From DATATB01 sp036268995 (GTDB lineage Bacteria > Planctomycetota > Planctomycetia > Pirellulales > PNKZ01), in assembly GCA_036268995.1 (NCBI GenBank), contig DATATB010000113.1:1-64000 (forward strand): DNA of 64,000 nucleotides. Reading direction: 5' to 3'. Under the pieces are notes generated by a model. That model did not search any database. It was given only the letters and a program-made list of their open reading frames with translations, and was not told the origin of the DNA. Made by a program: the position numbers and the translations under genes. How positions within the stretch are numbered: the first letter of the stretch is position 1; every line of letters starts with the position of its first letter. This document shows positions 1 through 8,594 of the stretch, in pieces.

Positions 1-78
1 TGACGCTCCCGGCTCGCCCAAAATGCGGCTATAATCGGTGGTTTGCGTTGCTCCGAAGTCCATGCTCGCCGCAAGCCC

Positions 79-1518
79 ATGATTGCCGCCATCGATTCCT
101 CCGTTGTCGATCAGTTGCGGGCGATTGTCGGCGCGGATGGCGTGTTGTCGGCCCATAGCGAGACGCTGGTCTACGAGTGCGACGGCTTCGTGATCGAAAA
201 GAACTCGCCCGACGTGGTCGTATTTCCATGCTCGACGACCCAGGTGCAGCAGATCGTGCGCGTTTGCCGCGAGCACGACCTCCCTTTTTTGCCGCGCGGG
301 GCGGGCACCAGCCTGGCCGGCGGCTGCCTGCCGGTGGGCGGCGGCGTGATGATCGTGCTCACGCGGATGAAGCGGATTCTGGAGATCAATCTCCGCGATC
401 GCTACGCAGTCGTCGAGCCGGGCGTGGTGAATGCCTGGCTGACGCAAGCCCTCAAAGGCACCGGCTATCATTACGCGCCCGACCCTTCCAGCCAGGGCTC
501 GTGTACCATCGGCGGCAACGTGGCCACAAATTCCGGCGGCCCGCATACGCTGAAGTACGGCGTCACCGTGAACCACGTGCTCGGCATCGAGGCCGTGCTG
601 GCCGACGGCCGCGTGGTCGAGTTCGGCGGCCCGGCTGAAGACGCGCCGGGCTTGGATCTCACCGGCGTGGTGGTCGGCAGCGAAGGCACGCTGGCCATCG
701 TCACCAAGGTCTGGGTTCGCATCGCGCGCGATCCGCAAGGCGTACGCACGCTGCTGGGCATCTTCGAATCGATCGACGACGCGACCAACGCCATCAGCGA
801 CATCATCGCCGCCGGCATCGTTCCGGCCGCCTTGGAGATGATGGACCAGGGCATCCTGACGGCCATCGAAGCCGCCTTTCACTTCGGTTTTCCATTGGAT
901 GCCGAGGCCATTCTGCTGATCGAAGTCGATGGGCTCGAAGCCGGGCTCGACGAGCAGCGCGAGCGGATTCTCGACATCTGCCGCCAACATCGGGCCCGCG
1001 AGGTGCGGCAGGCCAACAGTCCGCCGGAGCGGCAACTGCTGTGGAAATGCCGCAAGCAGGCGTTTGGCGCCGTGGGCCGGCTGAGTCCCAGTTACTGCAC
1101 GCAGGACGGCGTCGTACCGCGCACGAAGCTGCCGCACATCCTCCGCAAGATTCGCGAGATCGGCGAGCGCTACCAACTGCGAACCGTCAACGTGTTCCAC
1201 GCCGGCGACGGCAACATCCATCCGATTCTGCTGTTCGATGAGCGCGACCTGGAACAAGTTACCCGGGTGCTGGCCGCCAGCGGCGAAATTCTGCGAGAGT
1301 GCCTGGCCTGCGGCGGCAGCGTGACGGGCGAGCACGGCATCGGCGTGGAAAAACTGGACTTCATGCGCGAAATGTTTTCCCCTGACGACCTGGAGGCCAT
1401 GCGTCACCTGCGCGAGGCCTTCAATCCCGACGGCCGCTTAAGCCCCGGCAAAATGCTCCCCACCGCCGGCGCCTGCGGCCTGGAGCAAAAGCATCCCGGC
1501 CGAAGGGCGGCACTGTAA
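79..1518 (+). CDS. glcD: Glycolate oxidase subunit GlcD (FAD-linked oxidase)
   Basis: FAD-binding subunit of glycolate (D-2-hydroxyacid) oxidase, which oxidises glycolate to glyoxylate. The N-terminal half is a PCMH-type FAD-binding domain with the stretch PRGAGTSLAGGCLP that contacts FAD. The C-terminal half is the FAD-oxidase C domain ending in the family signature GEHGIGVEKL. At 479 residues it matches the usual GlcD length. The open frame extends to a TTG at 43, but the ATG at 79 fits the family N-terminus better (MIAAIDSS). Subunits E and F follow on the same strand, so the three probably form one complex, although a 195-bp gap separates D from E. Assignment by motif and context; a related D-lactate dehydrogenase subunit is the main alternative. 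Confidence 0.93.
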   Translation: MIAAIDSSVVDQLRAIVGADGVLSAHSETLVYECDGFVIEKNSPDVVVFPCSTTQVQQIVRVCREHDLPFLPRGAGTSLAGGCLPVGGGVMIVLTRMKRILEINLRDRYAVVEPGVVNAWLTQALKGTGYHYAPDPSSQGSCTIGGNVATNSGGPHTLKYGVTVNHVLGIEAVLADGRVVEFGGPAEDAPGLDLTGVVVGSEGTLAIVTKVWVRIARDPQGVRTLLGIFESIDDATNAISDIIAAGIVPAALEMMDQGILTAIEAAFHFGFPLDAEAILLIEVDGLEAGLDEQRERILDICRQHRAREVRQANSPPERQLLWKCRKQAFGAVGRLSPSYCTQDGVVPRTKLPHILRKIREIGERYQLRTVNVFHAGDGNIHPILLFDERDLEQVTRVLAASGEILRECLACGGSVTGEHGIGVEKLDFMREMFSPDDLEAMRHLREAFNPDGRLSPGKMLPTAGACGLEQKHPGRRAAL

Positions 1519-1578
1519 GCGAAACAGCCTTTCCCGTATGCATGATTCAATGGCCATACTTTTTTGGAATTCAATACT

Positions 1579-1634
1579 GGAACACTAATCGGCGCTAATT
1601 AACACTAATCGGAATTCGTGGGAATTAGTGTTCC
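1579..1634. repeat. Inverted repeat between glcD and glcE
   Basis: An 11-bp perfect inverted repeat (GGAACACTAAT at 1579-1589 and its complement at 1624-1634) encloses a direct repeat of AACACTAATCGG (1581-1592 and 1601-1612). It is AT-richer than the flanking genes. It could fold as a hairpin between glcD and glcE; it has no U-run, so a terminator call is not supported. Confidence 0.6.
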
Positions 1635-1674
1635 ACTCTTAATTGTCCGTTAAAGATTTCGAACGCATCTCCCT

Positions 1675-1709
1675 CATTCATCATTCCGCATTCATCCTTC
1701 ATCATTTCC
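1675..1709. repeat. Five-unit heptanucleotide array before glcE
   Basis: Five consecutive 7-bp units (CATTCAT, CATTCCG, CATTCAT, CCTTCAT, CATTTCC) end four bases before the glcE start codon. This places the array where the ribosome-binding site should lie, and no Shine-Dalgarno sequence is visible. It is one of four heptad-period arrays in the window. Confidence 0.75.
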
Positions 1710-1713
1710 TCCC

Positions 1714-2961
1714 ATGTCCTCGCTAACCACCACTCTGCCGCTTACCGGCTCTTCGAGCCCCGCCGATCAGACCGAGGCGGCGGCGATGGTGCGCGAGGCA
1801 TTCGAGCGCGGCGAGGCCGTGTTTCCGATCGGCGGCGGCACGAGCTTGGACTATGGCCTGGCGCCGAAGAACCCCGGCCGCGGCTTGCTGCTCGAGCGGC
1901 TGAACCGCGTGGTCGATTATCCGGCGCGCGACATGACCATCACCGTGGAAGCCGGCATGACGGTGGCCGCGCTGACCGATTTGCTGGCCGCCGAGGGACA
2001 GCGGCTGCCGATCGACGTTCCGCAACCGTCGCGGGCGACGATCGGCGGCGTCGTGGCCACGTCGGTCAGCGGCCCGCGCCGTTTTGGACACGGCACGATG
2101 CGAGATTACGTGATCGGCATCAGCGTCGTCGATGGGCGTGGCATGCCATTCAAAGGTGGCGGCCGCGTGGTCAAGAACGTAGCCGGTTACGACTTTTGCA
2201 AGCTGCTCACCGGCTCGCTGGGCACGCTGGGCGTGATCACGCAATTGACGTTCAAGCTCAAGCCGCTCGCCGAAGCCTCGACGTTTCTGGCCTGCGACCT
2301 GCCCGATCTCGAAAGCGCCGATCGGCTGCTTTCGGCCCTGATCACCTCGCGCACCACGCCGACGGCCATCGAGCTGCTGGCTGGCGAAGCATGGCAAAGC
2401 GACCCGGCACTGGGCTCCGGCCGGCCAGAAGTGCCGTTCCGCCTGGTAGTCGGCTTGGAAGGCAGCCGGGCCGAAGTCGATTGGATGCAAGAACAGCTCG
2501 CCCGCGAATGGGCCGAGCAAGGCGTGCCGCAACACCGGCTGGTGCCGGCGGCTGACGTATCGGGCTTATGGCAGCGGCTGACCGAGTTTCAAACGGGCCA
2601 CGATGCGGCGCTAGTGGTCAAGTTCAACGTGCTACCCAGCCGCGTGTGCGGACTGCTGACACAGCTTCTCGAAACGTTGCCGGACTGCTCAGTTCAGGCC
2701 CATGCGGCCAGCGGCATTGTGCTGGCCCGGCTGGCTTCGCGGCCGGCCGACGTGCAGGGGCTGCTGGTCAAGCAGTTGCAGCCGGCGGCGATCCACGCAG
2801 GTGGCCGAGCCATAGTTTGGGCCAATCCGTCGGGCGAAGATCTGACACGGCAGGCCTTCTGGGGCACCGCCGGCAGCGATGTGGAACTGATGCGCGCCGT
2901 CAAACGGCAATTCGATCCCAGCCATTTGCTCAACCCTGGCCGCTTTGTATACGGAACATGA
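1714..2961 (+). CDS. glcE: Glycolate oxidase subunit GlcE (FAD-binding)
   Basis: Second FAD-binding subunit of glycolate oxidase. The N-terminal PCMH fold shows IGGGTSLDYG and TIGGVVATSVSGPRR, the FAD-contact segments, and the family motif GGRVVKNVAGYDFCKLLTGS. Length 415 residues is close to known GlcE proteins; it is shorter than GlcD because the C-terminal cap is reduced. The protein ends FDPSHLLNPGRF, the usual C-terminus of this family. The stop overlaps the glcF start (ATGA-type overlap at 2958-2961), which points to translational coupling. Upstream lies the heptad array rather than a clear ribosome-binding site. Confidence 0.92.
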   Translation: MSSLTTTLPLTGSSSPADQTEAAAMVREAFERGEAVFPIGGGTSLDYGLAPKNPGRGLLLERLNRVVDYPARDMTITVEAGMTVAALTDLLAAEGQRLPIDVPQPSRATIGGVVATSVSGPRRFGHGTMRDYVIGISVVDGRGMPFKGGGRVVKNVAGYDFCKLLTGSLGTLGVITQLTFKLKPLAEASTFLACDLPDLESADRLLSALITSRTTPTAIELLAGEAWQSDPALGSGRPEVPFRLVVGLEGSRAEVDWMQEQLAREWAEQGVPQHRLVPAADVSGLWQRLTEFQTGHDAALVVKFNVLPSRVCGLLTQLLETLPDCSVQAHAASGIVLARLASRPADVQGLLVKQLQPAAIHAGGRAIVWANPSGEDLTRQAFWGTAGSDVELMRAVKRQFDPSHLLNPGRFVYGT

Positions 2962-4310
2962 TGAAAGACGACGCCAATCCGATCGAGCATCCGGCCGCGG
3001 CGCCGGCAGCGAGCCCCTCGCCGGTGCGCTTGCCCGGCTCGGACATCGACTACGGACTGTTTCTCGACTGCGTGCATTGCGGACTGTGTACCGCCGCCTG
3101 CCCCACGTATCTGGAGTTGGGCAACGAGAACGACAGCCCGCGCGGCCGCATCTATTTGATGCGAGCCGTGACCGACGGCCGGCTGCCGCTGACCGATCCC
3201 GTGCGCCGGCACTTGGAACTGTGCCTCGATTGCCGGGCTTGCGAAACGGCCTGCCCCAGCGGCGTGCAATACGGCAAGCTGATCGAGCCGTTCCGCGTCG
3301 GCATGGAACAAGCCGCCGGCTCGACGAACAAAACGGCCGACTGGTTCCACCGGCTGGTCTTGTTCGGATTGTTCACGCGGCCGGATCGCATGCGAATCAT
3401 GCTGCGTCCGGCACGCATGGCCCAGCGGTTGGGATTGATGTGGCTGGCCGAGAAAACCGGTTTGATGCGATTATTGCCCTCGCGCTTGAGGCAGCTCACG
3501 GCGATGCTTCCGCCGCCTGCTCCGGCCGAGCCGGCGTTGCCCGAGTTCCTGCCGGCGATCGGCACCCGGCGTGCCCGGGTGGCATTGTTCACGGGCTGCG
3601 TGGCCGACGTGATGTTCCGGCACGCGCACTGGGCCACGGCTCGCGTCTTGCAGCAAAACGGCTGTGACGTGCTGGTGCCTCGCGGCCAAACGTGTTGCGG
3701 CGCGATTCATTTTCATGCCGGCGCCAGCGAGCCGGCCCGCGAGTTGGCCGATCGTAACCTGGCGGCCTTCAATCCCAACGACGTGGACGCGATTGTGGTG
3801 AACGTGGCCGGCTGCGGCTCGATGCTCAAGGACTACGGCCATCACTGGCACGACGCGCGCCACGACCAGCGGGCTCGCTTCGCCGCCAAGATTCGCGATA
3901 TCAACGAGTTCCTCGACGAGCTGGGCTGCATTCCGCCGCAAGGCGAAATCCATCTGAAGGCCACATACCACGACGCCTGCCACCTGGCCCACGCCCAGCG
4001 GATTCGCGAGGCGCCGCGGCGACTGCTGGCGCTGATCCCCGGCCTGACGCTCGTGGATTTGCCCGAGAGCGAAGTCTGCTGCGGAGCGGCCGGCACGTAC
4101 AATCTGACCGAGCCCGAGATGGCCGGGCGGCTTGGGCGTCGCAAGCTCGAGCACATTCGCCGCACCGGCGCCGAAGCCGTGCTCACCGCCAACGCCGGCT
4201 GCCTACTCCAGATCGCCCGCGAAGCCCGCCAGCAGCACCAGCCCCTCTGGGTCGCCCATCCCATCGAGCTCTTAGACTTAAGCTACCGCAACCTGCAGCC
4301 GCCACGGTGA
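2958..4310 (+). CDS. glcF: Glycolate oxidase iron-sulfur subunit GlcF
   Basis: Electron-transfer subunit carrying two [4Fe-4S] clusters, passing electrons from the flavin subunits to the quinone pool. Two ferredoxin-type motifs are visible near the N-terminus (CVHCGLCTAACP and CLDCRACETACP). Two CCG domains follow in the C-terminal half (TCCGAIHFHAG and VCCGAAGTYNL), as expected for GlcF and heterodisulfide-reductase-like subunits. About 450 residues. The start is ATG 2958 or the adjacent ATG 2961, both overlapping the glcE stop; the much longer open frame upstream only shadows glcE. Confidence 0.93.
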   Translation: MMKDDANPIEHPAAAPAASPSPVRLPGSDIDYGLFLDCVHCGLCTAACPTYLELGNENDSPRGRIYLMRAVTDGRLPLTDPVRRHLELCLDCRACETACPSGVQYGKLIEPFRVGMEQAAGSTNKTADWFHRLVLFGLFTRPDRMRIMLRPARMAQRLGLMWLAEKTGLMRLLPSRLRQLTAMLPPPAPAEPALPEFLPAIGTRRARVALFTGCVADVMFRHAHWATARVLQQNGCDVLVPRGQTCCGAIHFHAGASEPARELADRNLAAFNPNDVDAIVVNVAGCGSMLKDYGHHWHDARHDQRARFAAKIRDINEFLDELGCIPPQGEIHLKATYHDACHLAHAQRIREAPRRLLALIPGLTLVDLPESEVCCGAAGTYNLTEPEMAGRLGRRKLEHIRRTGAEAVLTANAGCLLQIAREARQQHQPLWVAHPIELLDLSYRNLQPPR

Positions 4311-4314
4311 ACGA

Positions 4315-4637
4315 TTACCAATCGATTGGCTGAATCTCATCTTGGGCAACGTGCCGCACCGTCAATACTTCCACGCCGTTCCCAATGATCCGGAACAACG
4401 CGCGGTGCGTGGGCTGACTGCCAATGCCTAAATGCAACTCACGGATCTCGTACGCAAACCGAGCCGATTCGTGCGCCAGCGGACACCGCTCGGGGTTTTC
4501 AGCCAAAGAGAAAATGTGCGCGTTGATTTCGCGCAGCCAGCGAAGCGCTGGTCGAGCGATCGTCGCTCCGCCCACCACGCGGCCGACGCCTCGATTTGGG
4601 CTTCAGCAGCGGCAGTCAAGCGCACGTGGTACTTCAT
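4315..4637 (-). pseudogene. ParE/RelE-type toxin, frameshifted
   Basis: The two halves of a ParE-like ribonuclease/gyrase toxin lie in different frames. The N-terminal half (MKYHVRLTAAAEAQIE..AAWWAERRSLDQ) reads from 4637. The C-terminal half (ALRWLREINAHIF..ENPERCPLA..REL..RALFRIIGN..VLTVRHVAQDEI) reads in the next frame. Aligning the family pattern puts the junction near 4547-4551, where one extra C on the + strand would restore a full-length toxin of about 108 residues. The start overlaps the antitoxin stop (4634-4637), a classic coupled TA layout. It is either a real single-base deletion that disarmed the toxin or a sequencing error in a GC-rich run. Confidence 0.8.
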
Positions 4638-4885
4638 GCCGAGAAGCGCGCTCTGAGCCGGGCCTCAATTCGCTGGGTGGCTTCGTCGAGCGGTGCGGTG
4701 CGGCCCGCGTCGGCGTCGGCGATCCCTGCCAGCAAAGCGGCTATGTCAGCCTCGTTCCGCAGCAAATCGAACATCACCGGGTCCACGAGGAAATAGACGC
4801 GGTGGTTCTCTTCGTCCTCGACCGCGACCGGTGCACCGCGCTCGATCAGCGCTTCACGTTGTTCAGCCGTAAGTTTTGGGGTCAT
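4634..4885 (-). CDS. Putative antitoxin of a ParE-like module
   Basis: Small acidic protein of 83 residues placed directly upstream of, and overlapping, the frameshifted ParE-like toxin. Visible features are LTAEQREALIERG, a central acidic segment and a C-terminal helix rich in Arg and Glu (IEARLRARF). This resembles antitoxins with an N-terminal DNA-binding part and a C-terminal toxin-binding helix, but no named antitoxin fold is certain from sequence alone. The start is the ATG at 4885; the longer open frame upstream to 4942 begins with a low-complexity stretch. The role rests mainly on the coupled layout. Confidence 0.65.
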   Translation of the reverse strand: MTPKLTAEQREALIERGAPVAVEDEENHRVYFLVDPVMFDLLRNEADIAALLAGIADADAGRTAPLDEATQRIEARLRARFSA

Positions 4886-4949
4886 ACAAGCAGTATACAC
4901 CCGATGCGCCAAAAGTGGATCGCATTGCCTCCTGCCGGCCACTGCTCGC

Positions 4950-5858
4950 CTAGCGGCAAACCAGGCTGTCGACTTCGAAGGCGGCGAGGCGGTGGACGAG
5001 GCGGGCGGGCGATTGGGGGCGGCGGAGCGGCTCTTTGGACAGCATGCGATGCACGAGCGAGGCGATGCCGCTGGGGATTTCGGGCGCGAGGCTGCGCAGG
5101 TTCGGCGGCCGCTGCTGGCGATGGGCCTGAGCCAACTCGGCCAGATCGTTGCCCTGGAATGGCCGGCGGCCGGTGAGCATCTGGTAGAGCATCACGCCCA
5201 GGCTGTAAATGTCGCTGCGAATGTCGCAGCGCAGCGTGGAGACGATCATTTCCGGCGCCAGGTAATGGATCGAGCCCAGCAGGCAACGATCGAGCACCGA
5301 ACCGACTTCGCCCGGCCGGCGGGCAAAGCCCAGATCGATGAGCGTGGCGTGGCCGTCGGGACCGATCAGCAGGTTGCCGGGCTTGACGTCGCCATGCACC
5401 CAGCCGGCTGCATCCAGCGCGGCCAGCCCCTCGGCCGTCTGCCGGGCATACCACAAGCTCTCGGCCAGCGGCAATCGGCCCTCGGCCAGCAGCCGCTCGA
5501 GCGAGCGGCCTTCGAGGCAGGGCATGACGACAAAATGCGGCGGGCTGCTCGTACGGGCATCGAGCACCGACGCCAGGTGCGGATGACGAACCTGCCGGCC
5601 GACTTCGGCCTCGCGGGCCATCGTGGCGATGGCCGCCGGATGGTGCTGCCAGCGCTCGTGCAGCACCTTGATCGCATAACCGGCCGCGCGCTGCGGCGCC
5701 GACGCGGGCCGCGCGCGATAGACGCGGCAGAAGGCCCCTTCGCCCAGCGATGCCGTCAGCTCCCAATGGCCCAAACGCACGCCGGCGGGCGAGGCGGTGC
5801 CGGATAGACTCGGCCCGATGGCTGGCGGATCGATGCGCATTGGGCCAGTAGTGGGCAT
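4950..5858 (-). CDS. Serine/threonine protein kinase
   Basis: Eukaryote-like (Hanks-type) protein kinase of 302 residues that is almost only the catalytic domain. Visible elements in order: glycine loop LGEGAFCRVY (38-47), ATP-binding Lys64 in AIKV, Glu84, catalytic loop HGDVKPGN (155-162, with HGD replacing HRD), metal-binding DLG (175-177, replacing DFG), and LAPE near 200. All catalytic residues (K, E, D, N, D) are present, so it should be active. There is no transmembrane segment or sensor domain, so it is probably cytoplasmic and needs a partner for input. Stand-alone kinases of this type are common in planctomycetes. The neighbouring genes do not reveal a substrate. Confidence 0.9.
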   Translation of the reverse strand: MPTTGPMRIDPPAIGPSLSGTASPAGVRLGHWELTASLGEGAFCRVYRARPASAPQRAAGYAIKVLHERWQHHPAAIATMAREAEVGRQVRHPHLASVLDARTSSPPHFVVMPCLEGRSLERLLAEGRLPLAESLWYARQTAEGLAALDAAGWVHGDVKPGNLLIGPDGHATLIDLGFARRPGEVGSVLDRCLLGSIHYLAPEMIVSTLRCDIRSDIYSLGVMLYQMLTGRRPFQGNDLAELAQAHRQQRPPNLRSLAPEIPSGIASLVHRMLSKEPLRRPQSPARLVHRLAAFEVDSLVCR

Positions 5859-5966
5859 AGCGGGGGCGCGCTCCTACTGGGAAAATCGGCTGCGGCCGGG
5901 GCCGTTCTGCACGGAGGCTGCGGCCAATTCCGGTCGTAACGGCACGGACGGCCGTTCTCAATCAAT

Positions 5967-6104
5967 TTGAACAGAAGGCCGCGAAGAGCGCTAAGAAGGA
6001 AGAAGGAGAAGACGAACACGAGAACCGATTGGCCAAGAAGCGTGACGATCTCAGATGACTTCTGCCAGCCCTTTCCTTCGCGTCCTTTGCGAGCTTCTGT
6101 TCAA
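5967..6104. repeat. Inverted-repeat element between kinase and gspF-like genes
   Basis: An 11-bp perfect terminal inverted repeat (TTGAACAGAAG at 5967-5977, complement at 6094-6104) extends inward imperfectly for about 35 bp with the repeated words CGCGAAG and CGCAAAGG. The 138-bp unit has no coding capacity. It could be a small non-autonomous mobile element or a large bidirectional hairpin. Confidence 0.55.
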
Positions 6105-6121
6105 TTAGTTTGCAGGAGTGC

Positions 6122-7165
6122 TTACCGCATCGCCTGCTCGATCTGGGCGATGTAGAACGAAAAAATCCTAAAGATCAGCAGCGTGATCAGGGCGGCGACG
6201 GCGGCCCACACCAGGAAGCCGGCCACCACGCCGAGGCTCTCTAGCGCCCGCTGGGCGCGGTCCTGGTACTGGGCCGAAAGCGTGGCCATGGTCTCGGGCA
6301 GCCGGCCGCTGGTCTCGCCGACTTCGATGGCATCGAGAAACTCAGGCGGGAACACGCCGGTGGCAGCCAAGGCCTCGCTGATCTGCTGGCCCCGCCGCAT
6401 CGAGTTCACGACGTCCTCGCAGTGATCGGTGTAATAGCGGTTCTGAGTGCTCCGCAGGCTCAGTTCCAGCGCACGCTGCAAATCCATGCCCACGCCGTAC
6501 GTCAATTGCAGCGACCAGGCCAGCCGGGCCAAAGCCAAGGTGCGCAGCGCCGGCCCGAGCACGGGCACACGCAGCACGGCCCGCTCGATGGGGCCGGTCC
6601 AGAGCATACCCCGCCGCGTACACTCGTAGAGCGCGGCGAGCACCAGCGCGATGCCGGCCAGCAGCAGCGCGTAGCGCAGCAGCCCTGGCGTGCCGATCAG
6701 CCCGAAGCCGAGAATATCGATCGGCTGGCCGCGCGGGTTGCGGGCGTTAATAAAACCCATCACCCAGATCAGGATCGCGACGATGCCCAGCGCCGCGGCC
6801 AGTTGCACCATGGGCCAGGTGATGCTTTGCAAGAAGGCCCGCTTGAGCCGCACCTGGTGGTCGTAGTGTTCGGCCAGGTGGCGAAAGATTTCGGCCGCAT
6901 GGCCGGTTTGCTCGCCGACGGCCACCATTTCATGAAAGAACCGCGGAAAGAAATTGCCGGTCCTCGCCAGCGCATCTTGCAGGCTATAGCCAGTGCCCAC
7001 CGCTTCGCGAACCCGCTCCAACTGATTGCGCACGGCGGCCGGCGCCCGGCCGGTGGCCTCACGCGTGAACACGCGGCGAGCTTCCACGCCGCTTTCCAAG
7101 GCAGTCGCCAGGCGCAGGCACAATTGCGCCAGATCGCGTTGGCCGATACGGTCGGAGAGAATCAT
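6122..7165 (-). CDS. Type II secretion / type IV pilus inner-membrane protein (GspF/PilC-like)
   Basis: Polytopic platform protein of the GspF/PilC family, 347 residues. It has the duplicated cytoplasmic F-domain: an N-terminal copy with YSLQDALARTGNFFPRFFHE and VAVGEQTGHAAEIFRHLAEHY, and a C-terminal copy with ISEALAATGVFPPEFLD and VGETSGRLPETM. Membrane segments fall around residues 110-130, 160-185 and at the C-terminus (VAALITLLIFRIFSFYI). It would assemble pseudopilins in the inner membrane together with a GspE ATPase. No other secretion genes are adjacent, which is common for planctomycetes, where these genes are scattered. The start is ATG 7165. Confidence 0.85.
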   Translation of the reverse strand: MILSDRIGQRDLAQLCLRLATALESGVEARRVFTREATGRAPAAVRNQLERVREAVGTGYSLQDALARTGNFFPRFFHEMVAVGEQTGHAAEIFRHLAEHYDHQVRLKRAFLQSITWPMVQLAAALGIVAILIWVMGFINARNPRGQPIDILGFGLIGTPGLLRYALLLAGIALVLAALYECTRRGMLWTGPIERAVLRVPVLGPALRTLALARLAWSLQLTYGVGMDLQRALELSLRSTQNRYYTDHCEDVVNSMRRGQQISEALAATGVFPPEFLDAIEVGETSGRLPETMATLSAQYQDRAQRALESLGVVAGFLVWAAVAALITLLIFRIFSFYIAQIEQAMR

Positions 7166-7476
7166 GGGGTGCCTGAGACGGCCGGACTAGACACGGCTAC
7201 ACGAAATGTCGCCCCATCTATTGTATAACCTCAAGCCCCGCCGAGAGCGAGCGGGCCGAACGGCCCAGCACGATTCGCAAGTGCAGGTACGCCCCAAATC
7301 AATCGAGCATTGGCGTGCGTGGCATGCTTGAGGTTTTCAGCCCCTGAGAGAAGGAAGCCATCAAGGGCGAGCAAAAGGGCAAGCACGCGACGCGGGTCGC
7401 TGAGTCCACCCGGCGTTCTCAAGCGTGGTGCCGTCAAGGAGCGCAAACTCTCGGTGCCCGCAGTTCTTAAATCGGA
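7166..7476. other. Intergenic region without recognisable gene
   Basis: About 310 bases between the gspF-like gene and the lipoprotein gene. Short open frames exist on both strands but show no family motif, ribosome-binding site or signal. No promoter, repeat or RNA gene was recognised. Confidence 0.5.
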
Positions 7477-8058
7477 TTAATGGGCCGCGCTCATTTCGTC
7501 GTTGATTCGCCGGATCAACGCATCGAATGCCAACGTCTCGTCATTACCGAACTTTTTCCCGGAAGCCAAATACCGCATGCCATTATACGAAAAGCTCATT
7601 CGCCCGAAATGTGCTTCCCAAAACCAGCATACGCGAACGCTGCATCCGCCCTTGTCAATGATTCGAATCGTGCCGATTTCCGCCTTGAGCAGCTTAGGCG
7701 TCGAATCGGGTCTAGCGTCACGAAAGTGATCGAGTATCTGTGCGTAGTAGCGCCGCGGGACAACAAATTGCTTGACGCCGGGAACAGGCAATGGGTGGCT
7801 ATAGCATTCGGCCAGCATGAGATCGATGTACGGTAATGAAGTATCAATGTCCGGTCCGTCCGGAGGATCGGAGGGCTCTTCAGTGTCGGCGCACTGGTCG
7901 CGATTGCCTACCGCCGTCCCATCCCTATTCGCTTCCGGTTCCGGTTCCGCGGTGATCGCGCCGCGCTCGGAATTACAAGCCGCAGCAGCAAACGATAACG
8001 CAACCGTACCGATAGCGAAAAGACCGCGGCAGCTCTTGGGATCGATTATTCGATTCAT
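7477..8058 (-). CDS. Hypothetical lipoprotein
   Basis: 193-residue protein of unrecognised family. The N-terminus is a lipoprotein signal: basic MNRIIDPKSCR, a hydrophobic stretch (LFAIGTVALSFAAAA) and a lipobox-type Cys at AAAC-N. A low-complexity acidic/proline linker (residues 35-70, with PEPEAN and SDPPDGPD) leads to a folded C-terminal domain of about 120 residues with VRVCWFWEAHFG. It is probably anchored at the outer face of the inner membrane or in the outer membrane. It lies downstream of the orphan RHS-like tip and its small neighbour on the same strand, so it may belong to the same accessory cassette. No function can be named. Confidence 0.65.
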   Translation of the reverse strand: MNRIIDPKSCRGLFAIGTVALSFAAAACNSERGAITAEPEPEANRDGTAVGNRDQCADTEEPSDPPDGPDIDTSLPYIDLMLAECYSHPLPVPGVKQFVVPRRYYAQILDHFRDARPDSTPKLLKAEIGTIRIIDKGGCSVRVCWFWEAHFGRMSFSYNGMRYLASGKKFGNDETLAFDALIRRINDEMSAAH

Positions 8059-8240
8059 TGCTTTGGCGTCCTAGCTGCGCGGCGCGGCATAATCAAGGAC
8101 TCATTTTTTCCAAGGAATCACCCTGGCTACGCCATATAGTGTAATGAACTTCTGCCCAAGGTAGGTAGAACAGGGACAGGCCCAGTTCTTCGGAACGCTA
8201 GGGAACCAGCGTGCCACGCCTGGGCAACTTTGACGCGATC

Positions 8241-8585
8241 CTACTCGGGGTCCATGGCGTCAAGCGGGTCGGTTCCAAGCACCTCTATCTCTGCCTCGGG
8301 AAACAGTCGCCTGGTTTCGCGTGCATCGGGCTCGAAGCAACAAATCTTCTTTGCTCCGTCCTCGCCGAAAAGCCAAAGTCCCGTTGGCGCGGTGGTCGTA
8401 TCGAGTTTCACAAAGGTAATACGGCGTACCCAAACTCGGTGGGATTGGAGTAGTTCCCTACGCTGGGCGATCCGATCCAACGCCCATCCGACCCATGCTA
8501 GATCCACGCATGCGACCGCCACGCCGCCAAGGAGGGTCATTGCAGCGACTATTCGCCAGCGCTGGGTTCGCCCGTTACCGACCAT
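8241..8585 (-). CDS. Small membrane-anchored hypothetical protein; candidate immunity protein
   Basis: 114-residue protein with one N-terminal membrane segment (residues 12-32, IVAAMTLLGGVAVACVDLAW) and a soluble C-terminal part rich in beta-type sequence (WVRRITFVKLD, GLWLFGEDG). No known family is recognised. Its start lies only 9 bases after the stop of the RHS-like tip gene, so the two are probably co-transcribed. In polymorphic-toxin systems the gene immediately after the toxin tip usually encodes the cognate immunity protein. That role is inferred from position only; the sequence does not show it. Confidence 0.5.
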   Translation of the reverse strand: MVGNGRTQRWRIVAAMTLLGGVAVACVDLAWVGWALDRIAQRRELLQSHRVWVRRITFVKLDTTTAPTGLWLFGEDGAKKICCFEPDARETRRLFPEAEIEVLGTDPLDAMDPE

Positions 8586-8594
8586 TTCCGGGCC

